A stretch of 64,000 bases of DNA from Catalinimonas alkaloidigena. GTDB lineage: Bacteria; Bacteroidota; Bacteroidia; Cytophagales; Flexibacteraceae. Position numbers and translations under genes: made by a program. The stretch's first letter is position 1. Every line of letters begins with the position of its first letter. The notes below the pieces were generated by a model. The model had not been told where the DNA came from, searched no databases, and worked only from the letters and a program-made list of their open reading frames with translations. The stretch is taken from positions 434,001 to 498,000 of the forward strand of contig NZ_FNFO01000001.1 of NCBI RefSeq assembly GCF_900100765.1, given 5' to 3'. Positions 26,633 to 36,466 of this stretch are shown in pieces.

Positions 26633-29600
26633 CTACGGAACTTCGGGTGACCCGCTGACTTCGCTGCGCAGACGTTTGAGGTATTCTTTGGGCGAGACGC
26701 CGTACTGTTTGTTGAAGCAGCGGATGTAGTACGAAGGGCTGTTGAAGCCCACTTCGTAGGCGATCTGGCTGACGCTCAGTCGGTCTTCCACCAGCAGCCG
26801 GACGCTCTTTTTCAGGCGGATGGACTTGATGAATTCGTGAACGCCCTGTCCCGTCAGGGTTTTGCATTTGGCGTAGAGCACCGACCGGCTGAGGGCCGTC
26901 ACGTCACAAAGGGCGTCGGCGTTGAGCTCCGGCTCCTGCAAATGCGCCTCGATGTAACGCACCATCGTCTCCATGAAGTCGGCGTCGAGTTTGTTTTCGA
27001 GCAATTCGTCCGGATGGATCTCGTCGGACAGCAGGAACTTCTGCCTGACTTTCTCCTGCGTCTGGATGCAGTTGTAGATCAGTTGCACGAGCATTTCCTG
27101 ATGCAGCGGCTTGGTCAGGTACGCGTCGGCGCCCGCCTCGTAACCGGACAACTGGCTTTCTTCTTCGCGCTGGCTGGTCAGCAGGATGACCGGAATGTGG
27201 CAAGTCGCTGGATTTTGTTTGATCGCCCGACAGAACTGCAACCCGTCCAAGACTGGCATCAGCATGTCGGACACGATGGCGGCAGGCTGGTGCTCTTGGG
27301 CTCGTTCGATGGCCTGGCGGCCATTTTCCGCCTCGAAAATTTCGAAGATGCCCGACAAGAGGGCACGGAGGTGCGCCCGCAGCGCCGGATCGTCGTCCAC
27401 GATCAGCACCCGTCGGCCTTTCAGCAACTGCAGCTTCTCCGGCACGGCCCACACCGGGGGCGGCGCACTTTCGCTAGCGGTCGTCACCGACCAGTCGAGA
27501 GCCCGCGACGGCAACTGTTTCAGGTCGGCGGCGACATGCGGGCGGGAAACGTCCTGCGCCTGCGGCAGCCGTACGCGGAACGTGGTGCCCTGCCCGGGCG
27601 TGCTTTCCACGTCGATGGTGCCTCGGTTGAGGTGAAGAAATTCGCGGGTGATGATCAGCCCCAGGCTCGTCCCGGTTTCCCCTTCGGTGCCGGGCGTATG
27701 GCTTTTGTGGTCGATCCGGAACAGGTTGCGCCGCTGCGCCTCCGTCATCCCTACGCCCGTATCCTGCACGGTGAGTACCACTTCTTCGCCTTCGAGGCGG
27801 GCCTGAACGTCGATCCGTCCGCCCCGGGGCGTGAATTTGATCGCGTTGCTTAGCAGGTTCCGCACAATGGCGTCGAGCATGTAGGCGTCGGCCCAGACGT
27901 AACGCTCGGTCGGTACGTCGATCTGCAACGTCAGCTCTTTCTGGGCACACAGCGGGGCGACCAAGGTTTCGTTCCGCCAGAGCAGCTCCCGTACCGACAA
28001 GGCGACCGGCGCAAAGGCCATATTCTTCGACTGCGTGCGCGACCAGTCCAGAAGGTTATCGAGCAGTTGGGAAATGGCGCGGGAAGAATGGTGCAGGTGT
28101 TCGACAGAAGCGTGCAGTGCGTGCGGCTGTTCGCGGCGGGCCTGTTGGCGTAGCACCGCGAGGTTGCCCAGCAAGGCGTACACCGGGTTTTTCAGGTCGT
28201 GTGCCAGGATGGAGAAGAAGCGGTCTTTCGTGCGGTTCAGGTCGGCCAGGGCGTTCACGGTCTTTTCCAGTTCCTGGTTCTGTTCCACGATCTGTTCCTG
28301 CTGGTGAAGGATCTTGTTCGTCTTCCGCGTTATCTCCACGTTGTATTCTTCCAGCCGCTCGTTCTGCTGCCGCACCTCTTCGCTGCTTTCCTGCAGGGCG
28401 GCGTTGGCGTCCAGCAGTTCGTGGGTTTGCCGGGCGACCTCTTCCCGCAGTTCGCGGTTGTGGGCCTTGATGGAACGGACACGCAGGTAGAAAAGTAACC
28501 CGATCAGGCTGAGAAGGGCCAACGCCACCAGCGCCCGGAACCACCACGTTTTCCACCAGGGCGGCAGCACCACGATGTGCAGCGGCGAAGAAGCTTCCTG
28601 CCAGTGTTGCCCGTCGTCCGAGTAACGCACCCGAAACCGGTACGTGCCCGGATCGAGGTTGGTGAACGAGGCGCGGTGCTCGTGGTGCAGGTTGACCCAC
28701 TGGTCGTGCAGCCCTTCCAGTTTGTAGCGGTACTGCATTTTGTGCGGGGCGTAGAGGTTGATGGCCGCAAACGCCAGCGTGAAAAACGACTGCCGGTGTG
28801 TCAGGGTCAGCGTGTCGGTGAAGGCCAGTTCCCGCGCGAGCGGCGAACCGTCCGCACCCGGTGCCTGCCGCTGGTCGAACAGGTACAGGTCGCTCAGGTA
28901 GAAAGGCGCGTCGAAGCGGGGCGGCTGCACCTGCTGCGGCGCGAACACGTTGAAGCCGTTGGTGCCGCCGAAGTACAGCTCGCCCGTTCGGCTTTTTAGC
29001 ACCGATTTCAGGAAGAACGAATTGCCCTGCAACCCGTCGGACACGTCGTAGTGGACGCTGGTTCCGGCCTGCGGATCGAAAGCGATCAGGCCCACGTTCG
29101 AACTGAGCCAGAGTTGCCCCTGGTGGTCGGTGGCGAGGGCTTTCAGCGTGTGCGGCAGGTGGTAACGTTCGCTGTAGCGTACGAACCGATCGGCCGCCTC
29201 GTCGTACCGGTCCAGCCCGCCCGATTCGCTGACGACCCAGAGCTGGCCCAGGCCATCTTCCGCCACCATGTTTACCCCGTTGCTGCTGATCGTCGTGGTG
29301 TCCTGCCGGTGGGCGTAGTGCCGCATCTGTGGTCCCTCGATCACAAACAGGCCGCTGTAGGTACTGATCCAGAGCCGTCCCTTCGTGTCTTTGTAGAGGT
29401 GGTTGATCCAGGCCGGGGCACGCAAATCGAACGGAAAGCGGTCGTTATTCCGGTGGTGGATGATCTCGTGCGTACGCAGATCCAGCACCGCTAGCCCCTC
29501 GCCGTGTGTCCCGATCCACAGCAGCGAATCGTCGGGCAGTACGGCCTTCAGGTTGTTATAGGGCAGCGAATGGGGATCGGCCGGATCGTGCATGAACACC

Positions 29601-30949
29601 TGCGCCCGCCGCGTAGCGGGATCGAACTGTACTAGGCCACCGCTCCAGGTCGCTACCCAGAGTTGCCCGTTTCGGTCCTGTTTCAGGTCCATCACGGCGT
29701 TGCTGCTCAGGCCCTGTTGCGTCGTCACGTGAGAAAACCGCTGGGTTTGCGGCTCGAAGCGCGACAGGCCGCCCCCGTCCGTCCCGACCCAGATCGTACC
29801 CCGGTCGTCTTCCAGGAAGCTGGACACCACGGGATGGTTCAGGCCACCGGGGCCTTTGTGCTGTGCATACGAGCGGAAGACATTCTTGCCCGGATTGGTG
29901 TAAAACAGGCCCTGCCCGCGTGTGGCGAACCACAGATTCCCGAAACTGTCTTCGCAGAAGGAGGTCACGGTCCGTGCCTGTACCTCCGGTTTTTTGTAAG
30001 CGGGATTGGTAAACGGCTGGAAGTTGCCTTGATCGTCCAGGAAGTAGGCATTGGCGTTGCTGACGCCCACCCAGAGTTGCCCGGTGTGGTCTTCGTAGAG
30101 GCTGGAAATCATGTCCTGTCCCGTTCCCGCTTCGTCTGAAAAGCGGGGGTACTGGCGCAGCACGTCTCCGTCCTGGTTCAGCAGCGTAATCCCCCGGTCG
30201 AACGTCCCGACCCAGACACGCCCCGGCCCGTCGATGTACACGGAACGGATCTTGTTGCTGGAGAGACGCTGTGGGTCGTCTGCCTCGTGGGTAAGGCGCA
30301 CGAATGTGCCGGTGCGGGGGGCAAAGCGCGTCACGCCGCCGTTGAACGTGCCCAGCCAGAGGCGGTCCTGCGCATCGATCGCCATCCCGAAAATCACGTC
30401 GTGGCTTAGTGAATTCGGGTTGTCGGGCTCGTAGTGAAACCAGCGACTCGCGTTCGTCTCCGGCGTGTACTGACACAGCCCCAGCGACGTGCCCACCCAG
30501 AGGCGATGCTGCCCGTCTTCCCGGATCACGTTGACCGGAATGTTCTCTTCCGGGCGGCCGAGGGCACATTTTTGAAATTGATCCCGCGTGCGGTCGTACC
30601 GGTTCAGGCCGTTGTTGGTGCCGATCCAGAGCCGCCGCTGGCTATCTTCCCAGATGCAGTTGATGATGTTGTGCGACAGGCTCGTGCTGTCGGCCTCGTC
30701 GTGCGCGTAGGTCACGAACGTTTGTCCGTCCCACCGGATCAGCCCGTCGTAGCTGGAGGCCCACAAAAAGCCGTAGCTGTCCTGGAACACGTATTCAATG
30801 TTGTCGCTGGGCAGCCCTTCGTCGGTCCCGAGGTGGTAGAGGTTGTAGGTCGCGGGCGCGGGGGACGTCGCCTCCGGGTGAGGGGCGGCACACAGGGTGG
30901 TTCCCAGAGCATCCACGAGAAGCAAGGCGAAGCAAAGCAGGCGTTTCAC
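26633..30949 (-). CDS. Hybrid two-component system regulator (HTCS) of the polysaccharide locus
   Basis: A 1438-residue single-chain sensor and regulator. A signal peptide leads into a periplasmic part with Reg_prop beta-propeller repeats (about 35-690, repeated LWIGT, LWVGT and LWVATW blades) and a Y_Y_Y domain (about 720-787). A membrane segment at about 800-820 and a coiled coil follow. The kinase has the phospho-acceptor His917 (LAHDLKN) and an ATPase domain (NLLSNAIKF). A receiver domain carries Asp1228 (SDMLMP), and the C-terminus is an AraC-type DNA-binding domain (about 1320-1433). HTCS proteins bind an oligosaccharide in the periplasm and activate their locus. It is divergent from the GH26 gene and probably controls that gene and the SusC gene, which share a promoter module. 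Confidence 0.93.
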   Translation of the reverse strand: MKRLLCFALLLVDALGTTLCAAPHPEATSPAPATYNLYHLGTDEGLPSDNIEYVFQDSYGFLWASSYDGLIRWDGQTFVTYAHDEADSTSLSHNIINCIWEDSQRRLWIGTNNGLNRYDRTRDQFQKCALGRPEENIPVNVIREDGQHRLWVGTSLGLCQYTPETNASRWFHYEPDNPNSLSHDVIFGMAIDAQDRLWLGTFNGGVTRFAPRTGTFVRLTHEADDPQRLSSNKIRSVYIDGPGRVWVGTFDRGITLLNQDGDVLRQYPRFSDEAGTGQDMISSLYEDHTGQLWVGVSNANAYFLDDQGNFQPFTNPAYKKPEVQARTVTSFCEDSFGNLWFATRGQGLFYTNPGKNVFRSYAQHKGPGGLNHPVVSSFLEDDRGTIWVGTDGGGLSRFEPQTQRFSHVTTQQGLSSNAVMDLKQDRNGQLWVATWSGGLVQFDPATRRAQVFMHDPADPHSLPYNNLKAVLPDDSLLWIGTHGEGLAVLDLRTHEIIHHRNNDRFPFDLRAPAWINHLYKDTKGRLWISTYSGLFVIEGPQMRHYAHRQDTTTISSNGVNMVAEDGLGQLWVVSESGGLDRYDEAADRFVRYSERYHLPHTLKALATDHQGQLWLSSNVGLIAFDPQAGTSVHYDVSDGLQGNSFFLKSVLKSRTGELYFGGTNGFNVFAPQQVQPPRFDAPFYLSDLYLFDQRQAPGADGSPLARELAFTDTLTLTHRQSFFTLAFAAINLYAPHKMQYRYKLEGLHDQWVNLHHEHRASFTNLDPGTYRFRVRYSDDGQHWQEASSPLHIVVLPPWWKTWWFRALVALALLSLIGLLFYLRVRSIKAHNRELREEVARQTHELLDANAALQESSEEVRQQNERLEEYNVEITRKTNKILHQQEQIVEQNQELEKTVNALADLNRTKDRFFSILAHDLKNPVYALLGNLAVLRQQARREQPHALHASVEHLHHSSRAISQLLDNLLDWSRTQSKNMAFAPVALSVRELLWRNETLVAPLCAQKELTLQIDVPTERYVWADAYMLDAIVRNLLSNAIKFTPRGGRIDVQARLEGEEVVLTVQDTGVGMTEAQRRNLFRIDHKSHTPGTEGETGTSLGLIITREFLHLNRGTIDVESTPGQGTTFRVRLPQAQDVSRPHVAADLKQLPSRALDWSVTTASESAPPPVWAVPEKLQLLKGRRVLIVDDDPALRAHLRALLSGIFEIFEAENGRQAIERAQEHQPAAIVSDMLMPVLDGLQFCRAIKQNPATCHIPVILLTSQREEESQLSGYEAGADAYLTKPLHQEMLVQLIYNCIQTQEKVRQKFLLSDEIHPDELLENKLDADFMETMVRYIEAHLQEPELNADALCDVTALSRSVLYAKCKTLTGQGVHEFIKSIRLKKSVRLLVEDRLSVSQIAYEVGFNSPSYYIRCFNKQYGVSPKEYLKRLRSEVSGSPEVP

Positions 30950-31123
30950 GAGGCAGGTGGTTGGTAAAAATGCAGGTACGCTGGGAGGGAAGATACAAAG
31001 ATCTCCGAAACCCTCGTGCCGTGCTGGGCGGCTTTTGTGGGGGGTTCCGGCAGGTGCGGGACGGTCGTACGATCTTTTCGGATGCCTGTACTATCGTGCC
31101 TGCCCCGGGACACCTGTGGCATC

Positions 31124-31170
31124 CTTCCGGACGCACGTGCAACGCGCTTCCCGCCGCGCCGCCTACCTTT
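31124..31170 (+). promoter_or_regulatory. Promoter module for the GH26 gene, matching the SusC promoter
   Basis: CTTCCGGA (31124-31131), five bases, GTGCAA (31137-31142), 21 bases, TACCTTT (31164-31170). Only the first seven bases of the TAnnTTTG -7 element match, since C replaces the final G. There is no TTTG at -33, which fits an activator-dependent promoter. The ATG is 55 bases downstream of the T of TACCTTT. Confidence 0.6.
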
Positions 31171-31218
31171 CGGCACCATCACTTTTTATCGTTCTATCAC
31201 CCCAACCCCAAAGCAACC

Positions 31219-32940
31219 ATGCAACACCCTTTCCGTCTTACCCACCCGAGGACGCGGTTCGGCATCCTTCTTCTAATTATTCTGGTGCCCTTTGCCGACT
31301 GCCTGGCGCAGACCTCACACAAGTCGCTCAACTTTCTGTACAGCATCCGCGGCTCACAAACCATCGGCGGTATGCACAACCGGCAACCCAACGCAAATCC
31401 GAACAGTTACAGCCAGCAATTGCACAACGTGGTGGGCCAGTGGCCGGGCCTTTACAGTGCGGACTTTCAATTCGAACCCAACGAAATCGCCAACCGCCAG
31501 ACCATGACCAACCAGGTCATCACGGAGTGGAACAACGGCGCGATGATCAACCTGATGTGGCACGCCTGCAATCCCGCCAAGGGCGAACCCTGCGGTTGGG
31601 ACGGAAACGGCGTGCTGAGTCAGATGTCCGACTGGGAATGGAACCAGCTGACTACCAACGGTACCGCCATCAATAACGCCTGGAAAAGTCGGATGGACGA
31701 CGTGGCCTACTACCTGCAACAACTGGAAGACGCGGGCGTCGAAGTATTTTTTCGGCCGCTGCACGAGATGAACCAGGGGATGTTCTGGTGGGGAGGTCGC
31801 CCCGGCCCCAACGGCACGGCGAAGCTGTACCAGATTACCCACGATTATTTCACCTACACAAAGGGGCTGTCGAACCTGATTTGGGTCTGGAACTTGCAGG
31901 ACTTCAGCTCCCTGTCCAGCGACCTGAACAGCTACGATCCGGGCGGCAGCTACTGGGATGTGCTGACGATGGACATGTACTGGAGCGACGGGCAGGGCTA
32001 CACAACCGCCAAATACAACGCGCTGGTCAACAAAGCGGGGGGCAAACCCATCGGCATCGGCGAGTGCCAGGACCTGCCCGCCGTCAACGTACTGAATGCC
32101 CAACCGCTCTGGACGTTCTTCATGGGCTGGTCGGAACTGACGTTTCAACACAACTCGAATCAGAAAATCCAGGACATCTACTGGTCGGGCCGCGTCCTGA
32201 CGCTCAACGAGATGCCCGGATGGGATAACGTCACGACGCCTCCGTCGGGCGGAACCCAATACATTCAGGCGGAGAATTACGCAAACATGAGCGGGGTGCA
32301 GACCGAATCCACCTCCGACGAAAGCGGCGGGCAAAATGTAGGCTGGATCGACGCCGGTGACTGGATGAGCTACAGCAACATCAACGTGCCGGCCAGCGGT
32401 ACCTATACCATCGCGTACCGGGTGGCGAGCCAGAACGGTGGCGGCAGTCTGCAACTGGAACAGGGCGGCGGGGGCCAGGTCTATGGCACAATCAACATCC
32501 CCTCGACCGGAGGCTGGCAAACCTGGACGACGATCTACCAAACGGTGAACCTGAACGCGGGCACGCAGAATTTCGGCATCAAGGCGCTGAACGGTGGCTG
32601 GAACTTCAACTGGTGGGCCATCATTCCATCGAACAACCGTGTCGTGGCCCCCGCACCGGCGCAGGGCACGCTTGCGCCCCATCAGCCGTTTCCCAATCCC
32701 TTTGTTCGTGACGTGACCATTCCGGTGCAGGTACCCAAAGGGGTATTTCGCCTGGAGATCTACGATCTATCGGGTCGGCAGGTGCGCACGTTCGGCACGA
32801 AAGAACTGCCCTCGGCGGCGACACACGTTTCCTGGAACGGTACCGACCGCCAGGGGCAGGAGGTGCCCGACGGAGTGTACTTCTACCGGATGACGGCGGG
32901 GCAGGAAACCACGACCGGAAAACTGTTGAAAGGGCACTGA
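31219..32940 (+). CDS. GH26 endo-beta-mannanase-type enzyme with CBM6 and T9SS tail
   Basis: A 573-residue secreted enzyme; the start at 31219 gives a signal peptide ending CLAQ (residue 31). The GH26 domain spans about 33-335, with acid/base Glu183 in RPLHEMN and nucleophile Glu282 in GIGECQD, both in the expected clan GH-A positions. A CBM6-like domain (about 350-475: IQAENYANMSG, WIDAGDWMSY, NWWAI) follows, then a FlgD-like/type A sorting domain (about 490-573, NPFVRDVTIPVQ, GVYFYRM). GH26 enzymes mostly cut beta-1,4-mannan; a few act on beta-1,3-xylan or mixed-linkage glucan. Together with the regulator and SusCD this points to a mannan locus. Confidence 0.9.
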   Translation: MQHPFRLTHPRTRFGILLLIILVPFADCLAQTSHKSLNFLYSIRGSQTIGGMHNRQPNANPNSYSQQLHNVVGQWPGLYSADFQFEPNEIANRQTMTNQVITEWNNGAMINLMWHACNPAKGEPCGWDGNGVLSQMSDWEWNQLTTNGTAINNAWKSRMDDVAYYLQQLEDAGVEVFFRPLHEMNQGMFWWGGRPGPNGTAKLYQITHDYFTYTKGLSNLIWVWNLQDFSSLSSDLNSYDPGGSYWDVLTMDMYWSDGQGYTTAKYNALVNKAGGKPIGIGECQDLPAVNVLNAQPLWTFFMGWSELTFQHNSNQKIQDIYWSGRVLTLNEMPGWDNVTTPPSGGTQYIQAENYANMSGVQTESTSDESGGQNVGWIDAGDWMSYSNINVPASGTYTIAYRVASQNGGGSLQLEQGGGGQVYGTINIPSTGGWQTWTTIYQTVNLNAGTQNFGIKALNGGWNFNWWAIIPSNNRVVAPAPAQGTLAPHQPFPNPFVRDVTIPVQVPKGVFRLEIYDLSGRQVRTFGTKELPSAATHVSWNGTDRQGQEVPDGVYFYRMTAGQETTTGKLLKGH

Positions 32941-32980
32941 CCGAAGGCGATCCCCGCACCGGCGTGCCCGACGCACGTAG

Positions 32981-33020
32981 GCCCTGCGCCGTCATCCCGG
33001 GGTGACGCGCAGGGCTTCTC
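32981..33020 (+). terminator. Strong intergenic hairpin between GH26 and the GH-A/CBM6 gene
   Basis: GCCCTGCG (32981-32988) pairs with CGCAGGGC (33008-33015), and after one bulged C, CGTCA (32990-32994) pairs with TGACG (33003-33007). TTCTCCCTTCTC follows rather than a pure T run. It may be a partial terminator or a processing or stability element that lowers expression of the downstream gene. Confidence 0.5.
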
Positions 33021-33049
33021 CCTTCTCAACCAAGTTCCTGATTTAGACC

Positions 33050-36000
33050 ATGCATCAACCTTTCCTTCGTTTCATGAACCGATCCTTCGCCCGCCTGGCC
33101 CTGCTGTGGCTCCTGGGAGTGGCGCTGCCGCCGGCGTTGCTGGCGCAGACCCTTCGCACCGACACACCCGTGCAGTACGAAAAGGTAGAATTCGACCTTC
33201 CGCTGACGGTCCCCTTCACCAATCCCTACCTCGCCGACGACATCCGGCTCGACCTCGTCTTCACTGCGCCGAGCGGCAACCGGGTCGTGCTGCCCTGTTA
33301 TTACGAATCGGGGGCGTCGGGCAATTCGCTTTGGAAAGCGCGTTTTGCGCCCCGGGAGGCAGGCACCTACCGTTACCAACTCGAGGTCCGGCAGCAGGAA
33401 ACACTGACGTCTACTTCGGCGGAAGGCACGATGGAGGTAGCGCCTTCGGCGGAAGACGGGTTCGTGCTGCCCCACGATACCTGGACGTTTCAGTACAGTT
33501 CGGGTCGTCCGTTTCGGGGCATCGGCGAAAACGTGGGCTGGGAGGCCCGTTCATGGGAAGATCCGAAGTACACCTACGATTACTTTCTGCCGAAACTGGC
33601 GGACCACGGCGCGAATTTTATCCGACTCTGGATGCACGCCTGGAATCTGCCGCTGGAGTGGAAACACGTCATCAGCACCGACCGCTATACCGACTCCGAT
33701 GCCTACTTCAATCCCGGTGCCATTCGGCGGATGGACGAACTGATCCACCTGTGCGACTCGCTCGGCATCTACCTGATGGTGGCCCTCGACGCACACGGCG
33801 GCTTTATCTCGTCGGGCGAATGGCCGCAGAACAATTACAACACCACTAACGGAGGGCCGGTCGACACCCCCGCCGAATTCTTTACCTCAGACGAAGCCAA
33901 AGCGAAGTACAAAAACCGGCTGCGCTACCTGGTGGCGCGTTGGGGCTACAGCACGAGCATCGCCGTGTGGGAATTTTTCAACGAGGTCGACAACGCGATG
34001 TACGACGGCGAAACGGTGATCATTCCCCACGCCGACGTGACGCAGTGGCACCGGGAGATGAGCGCCTACCTGAAAGACCTCGATCCGTACGGACACCTCG
34101 TCTCCACCAGCATTTCGCACCGCGAGATCGAGGGACTCACCGCCGTACCCGATTTTGACTTCAACATGAAACACATCTACCGCGCCACCGGAAGCATTCC
34201 CGCGGCTCTGCGGGAGGGGATCGACCGCACGGGCAAGCCCTACGTCATCGGGGAGTTTTCGTACGACTGGGACTGGAACAACATCGGAGAGGCCATCGGG
34301 CCGGAGTTGGACTACGACCTCAAACGCGGCCTTTGGTACGGCTTGTTCAACCCGACGCCCATCCTGCCTATGACCTGGTGGTGGGAATTTTTCGACGAAC
34401 GCGGCACGTACACGTATTTCAAGGGCGTGCGGCAGATTTCCGACCGGATGCTGGCCACTGGTAACGGCACCATTACTTCGACCAATGCCTTCACCACGCT
34501 TCAGAATCTGGATTTATACGCCGTGAACAGTGGCGCAAACTACTTTGTGTACACCCTGAACAAAAGTGAGGATTCCAGCAACACCGGGGCAGTGAACGTG
34601 ACCGGGGTGGCCAACGGCACCTACTTCCTCCAACGCTTCGATCCTGAAACGGGGACGTATGCGTCGCTCGGGCAGGTGCAGGTCACAAACGGCCTGTTTC
34701 AAATCGCTAAGGTGGCGCTGGCCGGGCATGAGTCGCGCATCTACCTTCTTACGACCGAAGAAAGCGAAGCCAAAGCACCGTACACTGGCGACGCCAGCCC
34801 AATTCCCGGTACGCTGGAAGCAGAAAATTTCGACCGGGGTGGCGAAGGCGTGGCGTACCACGACCTGGAAACGACCAACACTGGCGGGGCGTACCGTCCT
34901 GACGAGGGTGTCGATCTGTCCACCGTTTCGAACGGGGGTTACGCGCTCACCAATACGGTTTACGGCGAATGGCTCGACTACACGGTGGACGTTCAGATGG
35001 CGGGGCAATACACCGTCATGCTCTCTGTCGCGTCGGCACAGACCGGCGGCACGTTTCACCTGGAACAGGACGGCGTCCGCCTCACAAAGACCCAATCGGT
35101 TCCAGCTACCGGAAGCGCCGACACCTGGCAAGAACTTTCGATCGAAGTACCCCTGCGCACGACCGGCGTACAAACCTTACGCTTCCACGTCGATGCCGGG
35201 GGCTTTCACCTCGACGCGATGCAATTTACGTTGACCAACCAGGCACCCACGGTGGCGTTGCTTGCTCCGGCAGACGATGCCACGGTAGAGTTACCCGATC
35301 CCCTTATGCTCCGGGCCGAAGCGTCGGATGCCGACGGCTCCATCGCGTCTGTGGCCTTCTACCGCAACGAAACGTTGTTGGGTGAAGTAACCGAAGCGCC
35401 GTTTGTGTGGTCGTGGACACCGACGGCGGGGCAGTTCACTCTCTCCGCCCAAGCGACCGATAACCAGGGGTTTACCGTTGCATCAGCGCCAGTGCAGGTC
35501 ACGGTGCTTCCTTCGCAAATCCAGACGCCCTACGGCGGCACACCGCATCCCTTGCCGGGAAAAATCGAGGCGGAAGACTTCGACGAAGGCATTGCGTCCG
35601 TGGCCTATTATGACCTTTCGGCGGGCAACCGCTTCGGCCAATACCGTACGGATACGGATGTAGATTTGGAAGTATGTACGGACGAGGGCGGCGGCTTCGA
35701 TCTGGCCGACATTCAGGCGGGCGAGTGGGTAGAGTACACCGTCGACGTCGCTACTGCGGGTACCTACGCGTTCTCGTTTCGCGTGGCGACTCAGGAAAGC
35801 AACCAAGCGTTCGACCTCCTGGTAAATGACCAGCTGGTGGCCGAAGCGATTGCGGTGCCCAACACGGGCGCGTGGCAAAACTGGCAGACCCTCACGGTGC
35901 CGGATGTGCCGCTGCCCGCCGGTGAGGCGGTCTTGCGTTTTCAGTTTCGGTCGCAGTACTTCAACCTGAACTATTTCGAGGCGGCCCTCATCACGGCGTT

Positions 36001-36250
36001 AGAAGACGCACCCGCTTTCCACACCAAGCTTTATCCTAATCCGTCGTCCGGGCAGTTCACCCTAATGTTGACGCCGGATGTCCAGTCCATCACGCTGTTG
36101 AACACCCGCGGAGCCATCCTGCAAACGCATCCCCGTCCATCGGGTGCTTCTCTCCAACTGGGACAGCAGATGCATCCGGGCCTCTACTTCGTGATCGTGC
36201 AACACCGCCATCATCCCACGGAAGTGCTCCGCGCCGTCAAAGTGGAGTAA
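33050..36250 (+). CDS. Clan GH-A glycosidase (DUF5060, GH5-like) with two CBM6 modules and T9SS tail
   Basis: A 1066-residue exported protein (signal peptide ends near LLAQT; an internal ATG at 33074 is an alternative start). Order: a DUF5060-type beta-sandwich (about 40-125); a TIM-barrel glycosidase domain (about 150-500) with acid/base Glu312 in WEFFNEVD and nucleophile Glu402 in YVIGEFS; a CBM6-like domain (about 582-730, TLEAENFD); an Ig-like linker domain (about 731-824); a second CBM6-like domain (about 833-983, KIEAEDFDE); and a type A sorting domain (about 995-1066, LYPNPSSGQF). It probably cuts the same mannan-type polymer as the GH26 enzyme while held on it by the CBMs. The exact GH family and subfamily cannot be fixed by eye. 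Confidence 0.85.
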   Translation: MHQPFLRFMNRSFARLALLWLLGVALPPALLAQTLRTDTPVQYEKVEFDLPLTVPFTNPYLADDIRLDLVFTAPSGNRVVLPCYYESGASGNSLWKARFAPREAGTYRYQLEVRQQETLTSTSAEGTMEVAPSAEDGFVLPHDTWTFQYSSGRPFRGIGENVGWEARSWEDPKYTYDYFLPKLADHGANFIRLWMHAWNLPLEWKHVISTDRYTDSDAYFNPGAIRRMDELIHLCDSLGIYLMVALDAHGGFISSGEWPQNNYNTTNGGPVDTPAEFFTSDEAKAKYKNRLRYLVARWGYSTSIAVWEFFNEVDNAMYDGETVIIPHADVTQWHREMSAYLKDLDPYGHLVSTSISHREIEGLTAVPDFDFNMKHIYRATGSIPAALREGIDRTGKPYVIGEFSYDWDWNNIGEAIGPELDYDLKRGLWYGLFNPTPILPMTWWWEFFDERGTYTYFKGVRQISDRMLATGNGTITSTNAFTTLQNLDLYAVNSGANYFVYTLNKSEDSSNTGAVNVTGVANGTYFLQRFDPETGTYASLGQVQVTNGLFQIAKVALAGHESRIYLLTTEESEAKAPYTGDASPIPGTLEAENFDRGGEGVAYHDLETTNTGGAYRPDEGVDLSTVSNGGYALTNTVYGEWLDYTVDVQMAGQYTVMLSVASAQTGGTFHLEQDGVRLTKTQSVPATGSADTWQELSIEVPLRTTGVQTLRFHVDAGGFHLDAMQFTLTNQAPTVALLAPADDATVELPDPLMLRAEASDADGSIASVAFYRNETLLGEVTEAPFVWSWTPTAGQFTLSAQATDNQGFTVASAPVQVTVLPSQIQTPYGGTPHPLPGKIEAEDFDEGIASVAYYDLSAGNRFGQYRTDTDVDLEVCTDEGGGFDLADIQAGEWVEYTVDVATAGTYAFSFRVATQESNQAFDLLVNDQLVAEAIAVPNTGAWQNWQTLTVPDVPLPAGEAVLRFQFRSQYFNLNYFEAALITALEDAPAFHTKLYPNPSSGQFTLMLTPDVQSITLLNTRGAILQTHPRPSGASLQLGQQMHPGLYFVIVQHRHHPTEVLRAVKVE

Positions 36251-36371
36251 CAGACGATGACTATGCTCTCATAATTCCTCTACCTACCGCAAGCTGGACG
36301 CCCGTACCATTTGGATGGACGGAAGTATGATGTCCAGGACGCATATGCTTCGGTGGGACGTGCGTCTCATT

Positions 36372-36419
36372 CTTCCGGATTTCTGTGCAATCCTTCGCGA
36401 AACCCGCCGCCTACCTTTG
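36372..36419 (+). promoter_or_regulatory. Promoter module for the SusC operon, matching the GH26 promoter
   Basis: CTTCCGGA (36372-36379), five bases, GTGCAA (36385-36390), 21 bases, TACCTTTG (36412-36419), which is an exact TAnnTTTG -7 element. The ATG at 36467 is 55 bases downstream of its first T, exactly as at the GH26 gene. GCCGCC also precedes the -7 element in both. Confidence 0.65.
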
Positions 36420-36466
36420 GTTCAGGCTCCGCAAAGCCCTTTTCAAAAACCTACAACTCTATTATT

